DNA from: Periweissella cryptocerci
Lineage (GTDB): Bacteria > Bacillota > Bacilli > Lactobacillales > Lactobacillaceae
Direction: 5' to 3'
DNA length: 64,000 nucleotides
NCBI RefSeq assembly: GCF_004358325.1
Contig: NZ_CP037940.1
Span: forward strand, 124,001 to 188,000
Both the position numbers and the translations under genes were made by a program. This document shows, in pieces, positions 8,550 to 16,611 of this stretch. Under the pieces are notes generated by a model, which saw only the letters and a program-made list of their open reading frames with translations, was not told the DNA's origin and ran no database searches. The stretch's first letter is position 1. The number at the start of each line of letters is the position of its first letter.

Positions 8550-8898
8550 GTGATTTTCTCCAGGCGTTGACGATGCGTTGACCGGCAATTGTGCCCATCA
8601 ACGTTTCTTCCGGATACATATCAATTAGGGCATCTAAGACTTGGAACATGTATTGCCCATCTCGTAAACTTGGCGTTAATGAGATTTGTCGCAATAGCAT
8701 CACGCCGCGTGTATGTTCAACCCCAACGATTGCTGTAAAGTGCTGATCGGCATCGCGCCATAAGAATAGTTCGCGATTGTCAGAGGCCGCATACCAATCA
8801 AATTCATCTTGCAGGTGATGCATGTCACGTAAGCCAGGTACGAATGATAGTAAGCCCATCGCAACTTTTTTATTATCTTCTCGATATTTTACTAACAT
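8539..8898 (-). CDS. ribT: RibT-like GNAT acetyltransferase
   Basis: This 119-residue protein resembles RibT, a small GCN5-type acetyltransferase encoded in the rib operon of Bacillus and next to scpA in many lactobacilli. Its substrate is not firmly established. The start at 8898 (MLVKYRED) has the ribosome site AAGGGGAG; a longer frame upstream lacks support. The C-terminal segment GTIAGQRIVNAWRK fits the acetyl-CoA-binding part only loosely. The name rests mostly on genomic position and length. Confidence 0.75.
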   Translation of the reverse strand: MLVKYREDNKKVAMGLLSFVPGLRDMHHLQDEFDWYAASDNRELFLWRDADQHFTAIVGVEHTRGVMLLRQISLTPSLRDGQYMFQVLDALIDMYPEETLMGTIAGQRIVNAWRKSHAK

Positions 8899-9011
8899 GA
8901 CTCCCCTTTGAAATATTATTGGTTCGGTTGCTGTATGTGGGCACGGATACGATACTGCGTCTGAAACCACGTACAACTAACCGAGGCAAAATTCAGTATT
9001 TACTACTGGCG

Positions 9012-9905
9012 TTAAGCTCGCGGGTGCGTACGCCGGTAGACCGCGTTGGCACGTTCGTTTGTGATGTGCGTATAGATTTGTGTGGTTGATATATCTGAGT
9101 GCCCTAATAACTCTTGGACAATCCGTAAATCAGCCCCATTTTCCAAAATATGCGTGGCAAATGAGTGACGCAACGTGTGCGGTGACACGTCTTTGGTGAT
9201 TCCTGCCGCTGCGACAATTTGCTTGATAATCTTCCAAATTCCTTGGCGCGTTAACTGGTGGCCGTGGTCATTTAGAAACAAATATGGACTCGTTGTGCCC
9301 TTTAATTGAGTTGGGCGCACGTTGGCGTAATACTTAGCGACCCACTCCATTGCTAAGTCCCCAATTGGTACGATGCGTTCTTTATCACCCTTACCAATGG
9401 TTTGTAGCAAACCAAGTTCAAAGTGTAAATCTGAAATCTTGAGGTTCACAATTTCAGACACCCGCAGCCCAGTCGCATACATCACTTCAAGCATTGCCCG
9501 ATTACGCACACCCAGTGGCGTATCAGTTTTCGGTGTTGCTAAAATCAATTCCACATCGGCGACACTCAACACATCTGGTAAGTGTTGCTTTTTTTTCGGC
9601 ATGCTCACCTTTTGCATCGGATTAGTCGTGATGTAATTCATTTTCATTAAATATTGAAAGAACTTGCGTAACGATGTAACCATGTGAATCCGGGTATTTT
9701 CAGAGTTACCGTGTTCTTCGAGATATTGCAGCAAATTAACAATCATAAAATTATCAACTTGGGTTAAGTCAGTGCGTTTAATACTAACTAAGTAGTCGTT
9801 AAACTTCATGAGGTCTTGCTGGTAACTTTTAATTGAATTAGCGGCGAGGCCCCGTTCGACTTTGACATATTGCAAATACTCGGCAATTAACTCGGTCGTC
9901 TTCAT
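9012..9905 (-). CDS. xerD: Site-specific tyrosine recombinase XerD
   Basis: XerD works with XerC at dif to resolve chromosome dimers. The 297-residue protein has the SAM-like core-binding domain (residues 1-85) and the catalytic domain with the Arg in ATGLRVSEI, the H-x-x-R motif in SPHTLRHSFATHILE, the second His/Trp-position in LLGHSDISTTQIYTH, and the nucleophile Tyr in that last motif. The length is typical. The gene follows cvfB after two bases, so they form one operon. No dif-like site was recognised nearby. Confidence 0.93.
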   Translation of the reverse strand: MKTTELIAEYLQYVKVERGLAANSIKSYQQDLMKFNDYLVSIKRTDLTQVDNFMIVNLLQYLEEHGNSENTRIHMVTSLRKFFQYLMKMNYITTNPMQKVSMPKKKQHLPDVLSVADVELILATPKTDTPLGVRNRAMLEVMYATGLRVSEIVNLKISDLHFELGLLQTIGKGDKERIVPIGDLAMEWVAKYYANVRPTQLKGTTSPYLFLNDHGHQLTRQGIWKIIKQIVAAAGITKDVSPHTLRHSFATHILENGADLRIVQELLGHSDISTTQIYTHITNERANAVYRRTHPRA

Positions 9906-9907
9906 GA

Positions 9908-10831
9908 TTAATCCTGGGCTGGTGTTTCAGTTGGTTCAGCTGATGCGGTTGCACTAGCAGGTTCACCGACTAATTTTAAAACGCCGTCTTCTTCAATTGC
10001 TTTGCGTTGCTTCATCAAGTTACCCACGGCACGCTTGAATTGGCCTTTTGAGATACCGAAGTAGTCTTTAATTGCTTTTGGATCACTCTTATCGGTAAAT
10101 GGTAACGTGTGCGTTTGGCTGTGTTCGAGTAATGACAACAACATTTGTGCATCTTCACTAATCGCTTCAAATGCGCGGGGCTTTAAACTTAAGTTCAACA
10201 AGCCATCAGGACGCACACCGATAACGCGCGCGTCGACCACTTGACCTAAACGTGGTTCAACGACCCGTTCGTCAGGGTGTACAAATCCCATGTAGTAATC
10301 TTCAGTTAATACAAAAGTCCCAACCATCTTCAACCGGAAAACAGTTGCTTTGATGTTTTGGTTCTTCAAGTCTGGTGAGGCTTTCAAAGTAACGGCCCGA
10401 AAAATTGATTCATCCGCTAACTTAGCCCACAAACGGCCTTTGTTATCGACTTCCAAACTAACCATCAACTTGTCACCCTTTTGAGGCCACAATGAAGGAA
10501 TCGTTGGCAAACTATCAATTGAGACGACAATGTCTTTGTTAGGTAAGCCAATATCAACGAAGACGCCTAAATCTCGCCGTTGGGCCACAACTTCACCCCA
10601 CGCATAGTGCGCAATTTGAACTTTAGGGACGTTACGCGTGATTTGCATATCGTGGTTATTAGTTTCATAAGCAAAACCAGTAATTAAACCACCGATGTGG
10701 AGTTCCTTACCTTCTGCTTCCATTTCACTCTTCAACAATTGAAAAGTGGTTCCTTTGGTTTGTACAAAGTAGTATTTGTCATTAGAATCAATGACCTTGG
10801 CTTGAATAACACGTCCAAGAAGTTCGTTCAT
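9908..10831 (-). CDS. cvfB: S1-domain RNA-binding regulator CvfB
   Basis: CvfB (YitL family) binds RNA through S1 domains and affects virulence and stress genes in staphylococci. The 307-residue product has several S1-like segments, including WGEVVAQRRDLGVFVDIGL near 73 and GQVVDARVIGVRPDGLLNLSLK near 206 (given here by its ends GQVVDARVIG and LLNLSLK), and the winged-helix-like C-terminus KDYFGISKGQFKRAVGNL. The start at 10831 has GAGGAAAT upstream; a longer frame to 10894 is not supported. The tail is low-complexity, rich in Ala, Pro, Glu and Thr. The position before xerD is typical for lactobacilli. Confidence 0.9.
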   Translation of the reverse strand: MNELLGRVIQAKVIDSNDKYYFVQTKGTTFQLLKSEMEAEGKELHIGGLITGFAYETNNHDMQITRNVPKVQIAHYAWGEVVAQRRDLGVFVDIGLPNKDIVVSIDSLPTIPSLWPQKGDKLMVSLEVDNKGRLWAKLADESIFRAVTLKASPDLKNQNIKATVFRLKMVGTFVLTEDYYMGFVHPDERVVEPRLGQVVDARVIGVRPDGLLNLSLKPRAFEAISEDAQMLLSLLEHSQTHTLPFTDKSDPKAIKDYFGISKGQFKRAVGNLMKQRKAIEEDGVLKLVGEPASATASAEPTETPAQD

Positions 10832-11001
10832 ATTAATTTCCTCTTCTATCCGCTGACTAAACCGTGATTGGTCCTCGAGGTCAGCATAATCCATTCAGTA
10901 TTATAGCATGGATAGTTTACATAACCCAATATTTTTTATCAGCAAAATGCCTATTTAACGCCGATTTCAGCATTTAACACCCCTTTCATGAGATTAACTA
11001 G

Positions 11002-11031
11002 TTTACAAGACTAGATGAACTAGGTTATACT
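11002..11031 (+). promoter_or_regulatory. Probable promoter of the hemolysin III gene
   Basis: TTTACA (-35) and TATACT (-10) are separated by 18 bases. The -35 lies within the palindrome CTAGTttacaagACTAG, which could serve a regulator. The start codon follows 36 bases after the -10. Confidence 0.6.
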
Positions 11032-11066
11032 AACTTCAACAATACAAAGAAAACGGGGAAAAAGTT

Positions 11067-11711
11067 ATGGATATGCGGGAAAGTAAACACTATCAAATCG
11101 TTTACGAAGTTTGGAATGCGATTACACACGGGGTTGGATTTATTGCGGCGGTCGCAGGATTTGTCATCCTACTAGTCCACGAATCTGGCTTGGGACGGAG
11201 TTCATTTGCAATGACGGCCTTTGCAATTTACGGGGCGACCGTTTGTTTCTTCTTGTTGATGTCAACGTTGTTTCACTCACTAGTCTTCACCAAAGCCAGT
11301 CACGTCTTCCAAATTTTTGATCATGCCGGCATTTTCTTGGTTATCTTTGGCTCATACACGCCCTATTGTTGGTTAGCAATGGGTGGCACGCAAGGTTGGG
11401 TAATTTGGTCCGTGATTTTAGGCATGACGGTTGCCGGTATCTTATATGAAATTTTCTTTGTCGGTCGTTGGCTGTGGTTGTCAGTGATTATCTACATTGT
11501 CATGGGTTGGATGATTGTCATGGCGATGCCCACTTTATGGCATTCAATTAGCCACACTAGCTTCTGGCTCCTGTTAGCCGGCGGAATTACGTACACGGTT
11601 GGAGCGGGAATTTATTCAATCAAACGCATTCCCTTTGGGCACGTGTGGTGGCACTTGTTTGTGCTTGGTGGCGCGGCATTAATGTACCTCTCGATTTACT
11701 TAAGCGTTTAA
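11067..11711 (+). CDS. Hemolysin III / PAQR-family membrane protein
   Basis: This 214-residue protein has seven membrane helices and the PAQR/YqfA/HlyIII motifs: a first His in ITHGVGF (about residue 21), STLFHS near 78, DHAGIFLVIFGSYTP near 92 and the C-terminal HVWWHLFVLGG with two His near 191-195. The conserved His/Ser/Asp residues form a predicted metal site, hinting at hydrolase activity such as ceramidase-like; family members were first noted as haemolysins, but physiological roles in bacteria are unclear. The start has GGGGAA upstream. A terminator follows directly. Confidence 0.88.
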   Translation: MDMRESKHYQIVYEVWNAITHGVGFIAAVAGFVILLVHESGLGRSSFAMTAFAIYGATVCFFLLMSTLFHSLVFTKASHVFQIFDHAGIFLVIFGSYTPYCWLAMGGTQGWVIWSVILGMTVAGILYEIFFVGRWLWLSVIIYIVMGWMIVMAMPTLWHSISHTSFWLLLAGGITYTVGAGIYSIKRIPFGHVWWHLFVLGGAALMYLSIYLSV

Positions 11712-11719
11712 ACATATTG

Positions 11720-11757
11720 CTGGGGATGAGACAAATTATGTCTTGTCCTCTTTTTTT
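11720..11757 (+). terminator. Terminator of the hemolysin III gene
   Basis: GGGGATGAGACA and TGTCTTGTCCTC pair around AAATTA and are followed by TTTTTTT. A truncated repeat A end begins immediately after the T-run. Confidence 0.85.
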
Positions 11758-11822
11758 GCTGTGTTTCGTCTGACGTGGGATTGAATAAACTTGGCCACTG
11801 CGTGCCTGGGTAGAATGAACAA
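11757..11822 (-). repeat. Truncated repeat family A end
   Basis: GCTGTGTTTCGTCTGACGTGG followed by the next A-type bases (GGATTGAATAAACTTGGCC) matches one end of family A in inverted orientation; the match stops near 11822. It directly abuts the T-run of the preceding terminator. Confidence 0.7.
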
Positions 11823-11972
11823 TACTTCGCAAAAAAAGCCCAAAATATTTGAAGTCACCCGTGGCTTTTCAAATTCATTAGACTCACATAGCGCGGCTTT
11901 TCAAATATTAAGTGACCAGTACCAATAATATCTTAACAAACAATAAGCACACATGCCCCAATGTTGCGATAC

Positions 11973-12000
11973 TTGTGCCTAAAGACGGGAGTGATATAAT
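11973..12000 (+). promoter_or_regulatory. Promoter of vanZ-like gene; leaderless start likely
   Basis: TTGTGC and TATAAT are 16 bases apart, and TGA precedes the -10 to give an extended -10 (TGaTATAAT). The ATG lies only six bases after the -10, so the transcript should start at or next to the ATG. No Shine-Dalgarno sequence is present. Confidence 0.7.
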
Positions 12001-12006
12001 AGAACA

Positions 12007-12639
12007 ATGCTAATTAATAATACATATATAAATCCGCGTGCATTGACTGCCACCTGGCCCTTTGTGGTCTTATGGTTATTATTTGTTGTGGTGTATAAGT
12101 GGCGAACGGGCAAACACTGGTCGGATCTTTCTTTGATTGCGATGATCATTTTCAGCTTTTATATTACCAAAGTTATGAGTATGACGATGCTACCAATCTT
12201 CATTTATCATTTCTGGTATGTTGGGGACATGTTTGGCTTTGGGCAACAGGTTGATTTTGTGCACTTGAATCCGGTGCGGGCATTTGATTATTTTCCGAGT
12301 TGGTTCTGGTTTGAGCAATTCTTCGGTAACTTTATCATGCTAACCCCATTTGGAATCATGGCGCCGTATGTCTTTCCCCGTCTGCGCAAATTATGGCAAG
12401 TTGGGTTGCTGGCGTTTGGTGTTTCGTTAAGTATTGAAACCTATCAATTTGTCTTCAGTTACTTCTATATCACAGCGCGGTATTTTGAAACGAGTGACTT
12501 AATCTTAAATACGACTGGTGCCCTGATTGGTTTTGGCATCTGGCGGTTAGTGATGCGTCATAGTCAGCATGTCCATCACTTGTATGAACACCGCTTGGCA
12601 AATGAACCACAGTATTTACGGGATTTGTTCAACAAATAA
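12007..12639 (+). CDS. VanZ-family membrane protein
   Basis: This 210-residue protein has about five helices and VanZ-like motifs: FGNFIMLTPFGIMAPYVFP near 117 and SIETYQFVFSYFYITARYFETSDLILNTTGALIG near 141-174 (cited by its ends SIETYQFVF and DLILNTTGALIG). VanZ gives low-level teicoplanin resistance in enterococci; most family members have no known role. The upstream sequence lacks a ribosome site and the -10 is only six bases from the ATG, so the mRNA is probably leaderless. A bidirectional terminator follows. Confidence 0.85.
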   Translation: MLINNTYINPRALTATWPFVVLWLLFVVVYKWRTGKHWSDLSLIAMIIFSFYITKVMSMTMLPIFIYHFWYVGDMFGFGQQVDFVHLNPVRAFDYFPSWFWFEQFFGNFIMLTPFGIMAPYVFPRLRKLWQVGLLAFGVSLSIETYQFVFSYFYITARYFETSDLILNTTGALIGFGIWRLVMRHSQHVHHLYEHRLANEPQYLRDLFNK

Positions 12640-12664
12640 TTATTTCTATCATAAACACAAATAA

Positions 12665-12703
12665 AATAACCGCCCATCGAAATTAATCGGTAGGCGGTTA
12701 TTT
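12665..12703. terminator. Bidirectional terminator
   Basis: AAATAACCGCC and GGCGGTTATTT pair around a short loop between the convergent vanZ-like and tautomerase genes, with A and T runs on either side. Confidence 0.85.
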
Positions 12704-12715
12704 AGTTATGCTATT

Positions 12716-13105
12716 TTAGAGGCGCCCGGTTAAAAATTGGGCTTCCCCATCGCCAAAGCTCCAGTCTTCATCACTATTAGTGACTAAGTTAATCATGATA
12801 TCGTTTCCAGCAATCCCGAGATCTGCTTGATATCGACGCGCCAATTCACGGTAGAACGTTGTCTTTTGTTCGGTAGTCCGGGGACGTGTGCGGATTGATA
12901 ACAAGACAAATTTGGCAGAACGTTCGTAACCCAACCCAGTGTCTTCCATGATGAATTCTTCCGGTTCATGCTGCGTAACAATCTGATAGCGATCGCCCAA
13001 CGGAGCCCCGAAGGCTTCCAGCATTACTTCATACGTGACATCAAGTAATTGCTTAATTTCAGGCTTATCCCATCCTTTATATAAATCAAAACGTAGTAAT
13101 GGCAT
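12716..13105 (-). CDS. Tautomerase-superfamily protein
   Basis: This 129-residue protein begins Met-Pro-Leu, giving the N-terminal proline that acts as catalytic base in 4-oxalocrotonate tautomerase relatives after removal of Met. The repeat-like beta-alpha-beta halves (LRFDLYKGW...; LLSIRTRPRTTEQK) and the length fit the Tautomerase_2/MIF-like subfamily (PF14552-type). The physiological substrate is unknown. It is a single-gene unit convergent with the vanZ-like gene. Confidence 0.75.
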   Translation of the reverse strand: MPLLRFDLYKGWDKPEIKQLLDVTYEVMLEAFGAPLGDRYQIVTQHEPEEFIMEDTGLGYERSAKFVLLSIRTRPRTTEQKTTFYRELARRYQADLGIAGNDIMINLVTNSDEDWSFGDGEAQFLTGRL

Positions 13106-13232
13106 TAGTTGTCCCTCGATTTCATATATTTTCTAATTGATTAAATTGTAACACACATCAACCTGCACTTTAAAATGCGCTACACCGCACCGTTTACTAA
13201 CATTTCGCCTTAGTTGCTACTCGCCATCAATC

Positions 13233-13602
13233 GGCTAGATTTTTTCTAGCGTGAAATTGTCGTCCTTTTTAATCATCGAATTACTGAGCTTCTATTGTCA
13301 GTGTTGTTTTCCATGCTACTACGGCCGGTGTTTGGAAGATGAGGAGTCTTAGGAATTTATTCCTTAGACTCCCAGCTTGTCCGAGTTGTTCAAGACAGAC
13401 ATCCAGCCTGCAAGGCTAATCTAATCGCGTTAGGATTAGATTCAGTATTTTGTGCGACAAAATGCTGGGATATTTTGCGTTGCCGGTTCGCAGGCATAAG
13501 CACAGACTGGCTTGAACATGTGCTTCCAGCGTGGTGCGCCAAGTAATTTACTGGCACGCAGTGGCCAATTCTATGCAATCCCACGTCAGACGGAATCGAA
13601 AC
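13233..13602 (+). repeat. Structured repeat family A, copy 3 (rearranged loop)
   Basis: Left end GGCTAGATTTTTTCTAGCG, right end CCACGTCAGACGGAATC. The central part from the first hairpin is deleted, and the constant loop of the third hairpin (between TTGTTCAAGA and GGCTTGAACATG) is replaced by about 110 bases. The new loop carries its own hairpins: TAATCTAATC with GATTAGATT, and ATTTTGTGCGACAAAAT. Insertion in the loop keeps the stem intact. Confidence 0.8.
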
Positions 13603-13629
13603 AAAAAAGCCACCTTTTTATCGGTAGCT
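13603..13629 (-). terminator. Terminator of the DUF2187-like gene
   Basis: On the minus strand AGCTACC pairs with GGTGGCT around GATAAAAA and TTTTTT follows. It abuts the right end of repeat A copy 3. Confidence 0.65.
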
Positions 13630-13674
13630 AAGTGGGAATCAAAAATTTAAATAAGTGATTCACGCGCACGCGCA

Positions 13675-13899
13675 TTAGGCGATTTCAGCTTGTTCTTGGT
13701 TACCGACAGCTTCCATCTTCGCAAATGAAATGATGGCACGGCCAGCTAAATCGATAGCGTTCCAGTGATCTTCGTCATGGCGTTCCATGATAGTTACCAT
13801 TGCTGAGTTTTCGTATTTCTTTTCGATACGACCGATGAAGTCATGCTCCATGTTTCCGTTTGCGGCACAAAGTACCAAATCATTAAGTTCAAAATCCAT
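13675..13899 (-). CDS. DUF2187-like small protein
   Basis: This 74-residue acidic protein has a KOW/SH3-like pattern: it starts MDFELNDLVLCAANGN and continues HDFIGRIEKKYENSAMVTI, similar in layout to YkvS/DUF2187 proteins of Bacillales and lactobacilli. Its function is unknown. The ATG at 13899 is preceded by AAGAGGATATAT. A catabolite-repression-like site lies about 100 bases upstream. Confidence 0.65.
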   Translation of the reverse strand: MDFELNDLVLCAANGNMEHDFIGRIEKKYENSAMVTIMERHDEDHWNAIDLAGRAIISFAKMEAVGNQEQAEIA

Positions 13900-13999
13900 T
13901 ATATATATCCTCTTTCGTCTTTGTTTTATTTTGTCCGATACGCAAATTCAGCTTTCAACGAATTGAAATGATTTGCTCGATGGGATAAGAATAACAAGA

Positions 14000-14013
14000 C
14001 GAAAGCGTTTTCA
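14000..14013. promoter_or_regulatory. Candidate cre (CcpA) site
   Basis: CGAAAGCGTTTTCA differs from the cre consensus TGWAANCGNTNWCA only at the first position. It is 100 bases upstream of the DUF2187-like gene, in a 250-base gap that otherwise shows nothing clear. Confidence 0.5.
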
Positions 14014-14145
14014 CAAGCGTATTCATTGACTTTTCAAACAGTTCACGAAATAGTCACAATTGCCTTTAACTTCCATTTTCAAGGCATATTTTCTTCACTA
14101 TTAATTAACTGTCCGGTCGGATTATGCTATCAATTGGTTCATATT

Positions 14146-14544
14146 TTAATTTTGGGCACCGGTATTATATTTGGTCTCACTTACAGCTTTGGTCAGTTGT
14201 TCATCAAGTAATTGGGTATGGCGGTCAATTTTATATAGTAGAAACTCATGGGTTTGTTGCAAATCAGCTAATTGCTGTTCAATTTTTGCGAGTTGTTTGG
14301 TCAATAAATCGATATGGAACTGCTGGTCATCGGGCGTAGTGAAAATTTGTTTGATCTCCGCAAGTGATAACCCCGTCCGACGATAGTGGGCAATCGCATT
14401 AATCCGCCGAATAGCTTGCTCATCGTATTCACGAATTCCTTTTGAGTTCCGGGGCACAGACACTAAACCTTCTTTTTCGTAGAATCGCAATGTATATGCA
14501 CTAATGCCAAATTCAGCGCTGATACTTGATATTGATTTTGTCAT
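14146..14544 (-). CDS. MerR-family transcriptional regulator
   Basis: This 132-residue protein has the MerR N-terminal winged helix (ISSISAEFGISAYTLRFYEKEGLV, cited by its parts ISAEFGISAYTLRFYEKEG; and RRINAIAHYRRTGLSLAEIK) and a coiled-coil dimerisation helix. The short C-terminus has no cysteine cluster, so it is probably not a metal sensor. It is divergent from an MFS exporter gene whose promoter has the long spacer and dyad typical of MerR activation. I chose the ATG at 14544; a GTG six codons upstream is less likely. The inducer is probably a compound exported by the neighbour. Confidence 0.88.
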   Translation of the reverse strand: MTKSISSISAEFGISAYTLRFYEKEGLVSVPRNSKGIREYDEQAIRRINAIAHYRRTGLSLAEIKQIFTTPDDQQFHIDLLTKQLAKIEQQLADLQQTHEFLLYKIDRHTQLLDEQLTKAVSETKYNTGAQN

Positions 14545-14602
14545 TTTTTTACCCACTTTCACCCCGCTAAACAGGATTTTGCAATTAATTTAAAATTGTT
14601 GG

Positions 14603-14633
14603 TTGACTTAGAGTCACTCTAACAAAGTATTAT
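14603..14633 (+). promoter_or_regulatory. MerR-type promoter/operator of the MFS gene
   Basis: TTGACT and TATTAT are separated by 19 bases, the long spacing that MerR proteins correct by untwisting DNA. Centred in the spacer is a perfect dyad, TTAGAGT-C-ACTCTAA (14608-14622). It precedes the MFS gene and is divergent from merR. Confidence 0.88.
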
Positions 14634-14672
14634 AAATCCTGCACAGCAAATATGAAAGCAGGAAATAAGCAA

Positions 14673-16136
14673 ATGAATTCAAGACAAATGAAAATGGCGG
14701 GCTTTGCGTTCTTATTAAGTAACGTATTAGCCGGTTTGGATGGCACGATTGTGGCGACCGCCTTACCCGCGATTGTTTCAGATTTACATGGGATTGCGCT
14801 GATGAGTTGGATTATTACCGCCTACATGCTCTTTATGGCAGTCAGTGCCCCTATTTGGACTAAGCTCTCAGAACGTTTTGGTCAAAAAACAATTATGCAA
14901 GTTGGGACAACTCTCTTCATTCTCGGCTCAGTCATTGGTGGTTTTGCCGGTAATATCATTACATTAATAATTGCACGGGCGATTATTGGAATCGGGGCGG
15001 GTGCAATGTTGCAGTTACCGTTTGTCATTTATGGCTCGATGTACGCACCAGCTGAGCGACGCCTAGTTATCGGGCGGGTATTAGCAGCATACTCAATGGC
15101 ATCAATTGTCGGTCCGTTGTTAGGTGGTTGGTTCGTGGATATTGCTAGTTGGCGTGCAACTTTCTTTATCAGTTTGCCAATTGGGATATTGATGATGGTT
15201 CTAGTCGGAATTTACTTCAAGCAAGTTGATTTCAAACCAAATCTGCATAGAATTGACGTTCCGGGTGCCTTAACGCTAGCGTTGATGGTCATTAGTCTCA
15301 TGATGGCGATGCAGTCATTAAGTCAAACTGTTATCGCTTGGCACATACTAGTTATCTGGTTTGTTTTAGCATTAATTAGTGGGATTGCGTGGTGGCAGAT
15401 TGAATTGCACGCCGGTAATCCAATTGTGCCCTTGCACCTCTTTAAAAATCGGTCATTTATAAGTAAAGTTTTTGTTTCATTTTTCCAATATGGCTTTTTT
15501 GGTTTTTATACGAACTATCTGCCAACTTGGTCACAAGGTGTCCTTGGTACAACCGCAACGGTCGCTGGATTCGTGTTAATCCCATCATCCATCGCAATGA
15601 TTCTATATGGCCGGATGCAAAGTCGCTTAGAAGCGCGCTTTAGTGAGCAACAAATGATTCGTAATGGCTTATTGCTAATGATTTTTGGTGGGCTTGTGCT
15701 AGTCTTGACCCCTCATTCGACGTTAATCCTGTTGCTTGTCTTAGCGGGAATATTTGGTTTAGGGACGGCCATGGTGAATAATACCATTCAAGTTGCCACC
15801 CAAGAAGCCGTCGCACCAACTGAAATTGGGGCCGCAACTGCCTTGAATTCTTTAATTCGCACCCTTGGGACAACGATGTTGGTCTCGACATTTGCTTTAG
15901 CGATGAACCGGGTTAACGCGCATGGAATCCAACATACTAAAGGTGTAACAACTAATCTTATGAATAAAATCACTGATGCAACCGCCGCCCGCCAATTGTC
16001 TCCCGACATTGTACCGGTTTTGCGTAACTTGCTACACAGTGGTTTGACGATGATTGCACTACTCGCCACCATTGCAGTGATTATTTCGTTGGTGATTAAT
16101 TGGAAAGATCCGTGGCAGAAACCGGGACAAAATTAA
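14673..16136 (+). CDS. MFS drug exporter (DHA2, EmrB/QacA type)
   Basis: This 487-residue protein has about 14 membrane helices, matching the drug:H+ antiporter-2 family. Motif D1-like LDGTIVATALPAIVSDL lies in the first helix, motif A-like KLSERFGQKTIM near 60, and motif C-like SIVGPLLGGWFVD near 145. The ATG at 14673 has AGGAAA upstream; another ATG seven codons earlier lacks it. Expression should respond to the adjacent MerR regulator. It probably exports a toxic hydrophobic or cationic compound; the substrate cannot be read from the sequence. Confidence 0.88.
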   Translation: MNSRQMKMAGFAFLLSNVLAGLDGTIVATALPAIVSDLHGIALMSWIITAYMLFMAVSAPIWTKLSERFGQKTIMQVGTTLFILGSVIGGFAGNIITLIIARAIIGIGAGAMLQLPFVIYGSMYAPAERRLVIGRVLAAYSMASIVGPLLGGWFVDIASWRATFFISLPIGILMMVLVGIYFKQVDFKPNLHRIDVPGALTLALMVISLMMAMQSLSQTVIAWHILVIWFVLALISGIAWWQIELHAGNPIVPLHLFKNRSFISKVFVSFFQYGFFGFYTNYLPTWSQGVLGTTATVAGFVLIPSSIAMILYGRMQSRLEARFSEQQMIRNGLLLMIFGGLVLVLTPHSTLILLLVLAGIFGLGTAMVNNTIQVATQEAVAPTEIGAATALNSLIRTLGTTMLVSTFALAMNRVNAHGIQHTKGVTTNLMNKITDATAARQLSPDIVPVLRNLLHSGLTMIALLATIAVIISLVINWKDPWQKPGQN

Positions 16137-16220
16137 AATTGTTAGGTTAGATGATTTGAGACCAGCGCGACAAATTTCTTTCACACGATATAAATTTCAT
16201 CTTGATGCCCAATAAAAGAA

Positions 16221-16430
16221 CGGGGCTGGGACATAACTTGTCCAGCCAGCAAAATAAGCCGGATTTCTCCTTATTGTGTAAGGTAGAAATCCGGCTTATT
16301 AACGTGGAACAAAAGGCTGCAACCATTGATATAACTCACTTAATTCATCACCACGTTCGCTTTGCTCACTATCGCTGACGAATTAAGTTTCATTATATCA
16401 AGGTTGCAAAACACCTTTTGTCCCACTTCC
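16221..16430 (-). repeat. Dispersed repeat family C, copy 2
   Basis: Inverted copy of the family also found at 1221 and 29811. It runs from GGGGCTGGGACATAACTTG through the AAGCCGGATTTCT/AGAAATCCGGCTT hairpin to AAAACACCTTTTGTCCCAC. The long inverted repeat (TTGATATAACTCACTTAATTC with GAATTAAGTTTCATTATAT) is clearer here than in copy 1. Confidence 0.7.
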
Positions 16431-16489
16431 GTTAAATCCAGTCAGCTACTCCTGATTAAAGTTAACCTTTTTGTGGTATTTTCCACACT

Positions 16490-16526
16490 AAAAAAGCCAC
16501 AAAACCAAACTGCATTTTGTAGCTTT
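16490..16526 (-). terminator. Terminator of the ABC exporter operon
   Basis: On the minus strand AGCTACAAAA and TTTTGTGGCT pair and are followed by TTTTTT. A truncated repeat A end sits between the permease stop codon and this hairpin. Confidence 0.75.
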
Positions 16527-16535
16527 CTAAAAATT

Positions 16536-16611
16536 GACTCTATTACATCTGACGTGGGATTCTCATTGCTGTACTTTTGTTTAAGCGTACTCATATATCA
16601 TAGAATATACT
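16536..16611 (-). repeat. Truncated repeat family A, variant end
   Basis: GACTCTATTACATCTGACGTGG matches the GGCTCTATTTCGTCTGACGTGG end. It continues into the variant left-arm sequence GTACTTTTGTTTAAG and AGAATATACTTTA, also seen at 30060, 35530, 52080 and 63835. It ends at the stop codon of the ABC permease. Confidence 0.6.
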
